Origin: Streptomyces sp. TN58
GTDB taxonomy: Bacteria; Actinomycetota; Actinomycetes; Streptomycetales; Streptomycetaceae
Length of the DNA: 64,000 nucleotides
Direction of reading: 5' to 3'
NCBI RefSeq assembly: GCF_001941845.1
Contig: NZ_CP018870.1
Location: 5,866,001-5,930,000 of the forward strand
Under the pieces are notes generated by a model, which was not told the DNA's origin, ran no database searches, and worked only from the letters and a program-made list of their open reading frames with translations. The position numbers and the translations under genes are program-made. Each line of letters starts with the position of its first letter. Position 1 is the first letter of the stretch. This document shows, one piece after another, positions 62,741 to 64,000 of this stretch.

Positions 62741-63613
62741 GTGACCAGCATCGTGATACCGGCCCACAACGAGGGCCGGGTCATCGGCCGGCTCCTCGGC
62801 GCGCTCCTGGCCGACACCTCGCCGTCCGGACCCGACATCGTCGTGGTGTGCAACGGCTGTACCGACGACACCGCGCAGGTGGCGGCCGCGCACGGCGACC
62901 GGGTGCGCGTCGTGGAGATCCCGACACCCTCCAAGCACACGGCACTCCGGGTCGGCGACGAGCATGCCCTCGGCTTCCCCCGGCTCTACGTGGACGCCGA
63001 CGTCGTCATCGGCGCCGCCGGCGTACGGGCCCTCACGGGCGCGCTCGCCCAGGATCCGGACCTGCTCGCCGCCGCCCCCGGCCGGGACGTCCCGCTGGCC
63101 GGCTGCGCCTGGCCGGTCCGCGCCTACTACCGGGTGTGGCAGCTCCTCCCGGCCGTCCGCGAGGGCCTGTTCGGCCGGGGCGTCATCGCCGTAACCGAGG
63201 AGGGCCACCGGCGGATCGCGGCGCTGCCGCCGCTGATGGCCGACGACCTGGCCGCGTCCCTCGCCTTCGGCCCGGGGGAGCGGCGCGTGGTCGAGACGGC
63301 CCGGGTCGTCGTACGCCCGCCCCGCACCTGGGCCGACCTGATCCGCCGCAAGGTCCGCGCGGCGACCTCCTCCGCCGAGTTCGAGCGCTTCCAGGCGGCG
63401 CGGGGGGCGGGGGAGGCGGTGGCCGGCGCCGCGCCGTCCGCCCGCACCGGCACGGGGGACCTGCGCGCCCTGCTGCGCGCCCGGCCGACGCTGGTGCCCG
63501 AGGTGGCGGTCTTCGGGACCGCCGCGCTCGCCGCCCGCCGGGGCGCCCGCAGGGCCATCCGGGACCAGGACTTCTCCACCTGGCTGCGGGACGAGAGCAG
63601 CCGGCGGGGGTGA
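62741..63613 (+). CDS. Family 2 glycosyltransferase
   Basis: A 290-residue protein starting VTSIVIPAHNEGRVIGRLLG, with VVVCNGCTDDTAQVAA and LYVDADVVIGAAG (metal-binding D-x-D). There is no membrane segment. A C-terminal helical part (about 200-290) is Arg-rich. The GTG at 62741 has no ribosome-binding site, and CATACT lies 6 bp upstream, so a leaderless transcript is possible. It is alone and divergent from the main minus operon, at the right edge of the polysaccharide locus. Confidence 0.83.
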   Translation: MTSIVIPAHNEGRVIGRLLGALLADTSPSGPDIVVVCNGCTDDTAQVAAAHGDRVRVVEIPTPSKHTALRVGDEHALGFPRLYVDADVVIGAAGVRALTGALAQDPDLLAAAPGRDVPLAGCAWPVRAYYRVWQLLPAVREGLFGRGVIAVTEEGHRRIAALPPLMADDLAASLAFGPGERRVVETARVVVRPPRTWADLIRRKVRAATSSAEFERFQAARGAGEAVAGAAPSARTGTGDLRALLRARPTLVPEVAVFGTAALAARRGARRAIRDQDFSTWLRDESSRRG

Positions 63614-63726
63614 CCCGGGTCGTACGGCCGAATCCCGTCGTACGCACCGCAGTTGGCCCGTACAAGCACTAGGGTGCGACTCGCACGTTCGAGTGACTCG
63701 GACCGTATCCACGGGAGCTCCAGAGC

Positions 63727-64000
63727 ATGTATCTCGCGGACCGCTCCGCGCCGGCGGGCGCGAAGACCGCGCCGGGCGGGGGATCCGGCAGGGCGCCGGC
63801 GGTCGCCTCGACCGTCCTCGCCCTGGGCACGGTCAGCATGATCACCGACATCTCCTCCGAGATGGTCACCGCCGTCCTGCCCCTCTACCTGATCGCGGGG
63901 CTCGGCCTGAGCCCGCTCGGCTTCGGCGCGCTCGACGGCGTCTACAACGGCGTCAGCGCCCTGGTCCAGCTCACCGGCGGCCACCTCGCCGACCGGGTCC
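63727..64000 (+). CDS. MFS transporter, N-terminal part (cut by window edge)
   Basis: Only 91 codons lie in the window. After a hydrophilic start (MYLADRSAPAGAKTAPGGG) the first membrane segments of a major facilitator protein appear: VLALGTVSMITDISSEMV, LPLYLIAGLGLSPLGFGALD, and the loop-2/3 motif GGHLADRV. Such proteins export drugs or small molecules; nothing more can be said. ATG 63727 follows GGGAGC. Confidence 0.75.
   Translation, partial: MYLADRSAPAGAKTAPGGGSGRAPAVASTVLALGTVSMITDISSEMVTAVLPLYLIAGLGLSPLGFGALDGVYNGVSALVQLTGGHLADRV

Overview
The window is very GC-rich actinomycete chromosome, most likely from Streptomyces or a close relative. The evidence is the near-complete G/C at third codon positions, GTG and TTG starts, translational coupling through ATGA and GTGA overlaps, rare TTA (Leu) codons, a two-domain germacradienol/geosmin synthase, a fused CobI-CobJ, and gene families typical of streptomycetes (SAV_2336-type vWA proteins, Imm49, ECF41 sigma factor). 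No rRNA, tRNA, CRISPR array or intact insertion sequence was seen.

Layout. (1) 1-6460: purine oxidation, with the three subunits of a molybdenum hydroxylase of the xanthine dehydrogenase type (the flavoprotein subunit is cut by the window edge), an AzgA/NCS2-type purine permease and the XdhC maturation factor. (2) 6592-9241: a secreted beta-propeller protein and an Eis-type acetyltransferase. (3) 9396-13854, minus strand: geosmin synthase and an ABC exporter-like protein. (4) 14145-15641: a YtpQ/DUF1444-like plus Imm49 protein. (5) 15878-26320: aerobic cobalamin genes cobN (behind a cobalamin riboswitch), cobG-cobH-cobIJ (plus strand) and cobL-cobM-cobK (minus strand). (6) 26564-28893: a trypsin-like protease and an SGNH hydrolase. 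(7) 28977-37121: four tightly packed plus-strand genes that form a vWA-MoxR-VMAP conflict system: an alpha/beta hydrolase, a caspase-like peptidase with a VMAP C-terminal module, a MoxR AAA+ ATPase, and a vWA protein ending in a degenerate trypsin-like domain and pentapeptide repeats. A voltage-gated channel gene converges on it. (8) 38529-63613: an exopolysaccharide locus of about 25 kb. It contains UDP-ManNAcA synthesis (wecB, wecC), a WecG/TagA transferase, a flippase, three Wzz-like proteins (one fused to an O-antigen-ligase/Wzy-like domain), four family-2 glycosyltransferases, amino-sugar genes (two DegT aminotransferases, two acyltransferases, an SDR epimerase and a Gfo/Idh oxidoreductase), two secreted proteins and an ECF41 sigma factor. 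(9) From 63727: the start of an MFS transporter.

How the parts may work together. The polysaccharide genes form two main operons facing each other, 39560-47990 on plus and 62370-52712 on minus. The lead gene of each operon carries a TTA codon, and so does an aminotransferase gene inside the minus operon. The lead gene of the VMAP operon also has one. In Streptomyces TTA is read by the developmental tRNA specified by bldA, so both the polysaccharide locus and the conflict system look translationally tied to development. The VMAP operon is the best candidate for an unusual system here: its family is known, but this combination of a caspase-like peptidase, a pseudo-trypsin vWA protein with a pentapeptide tail, and a coupled alpha/beta hydrolase deserves attention.
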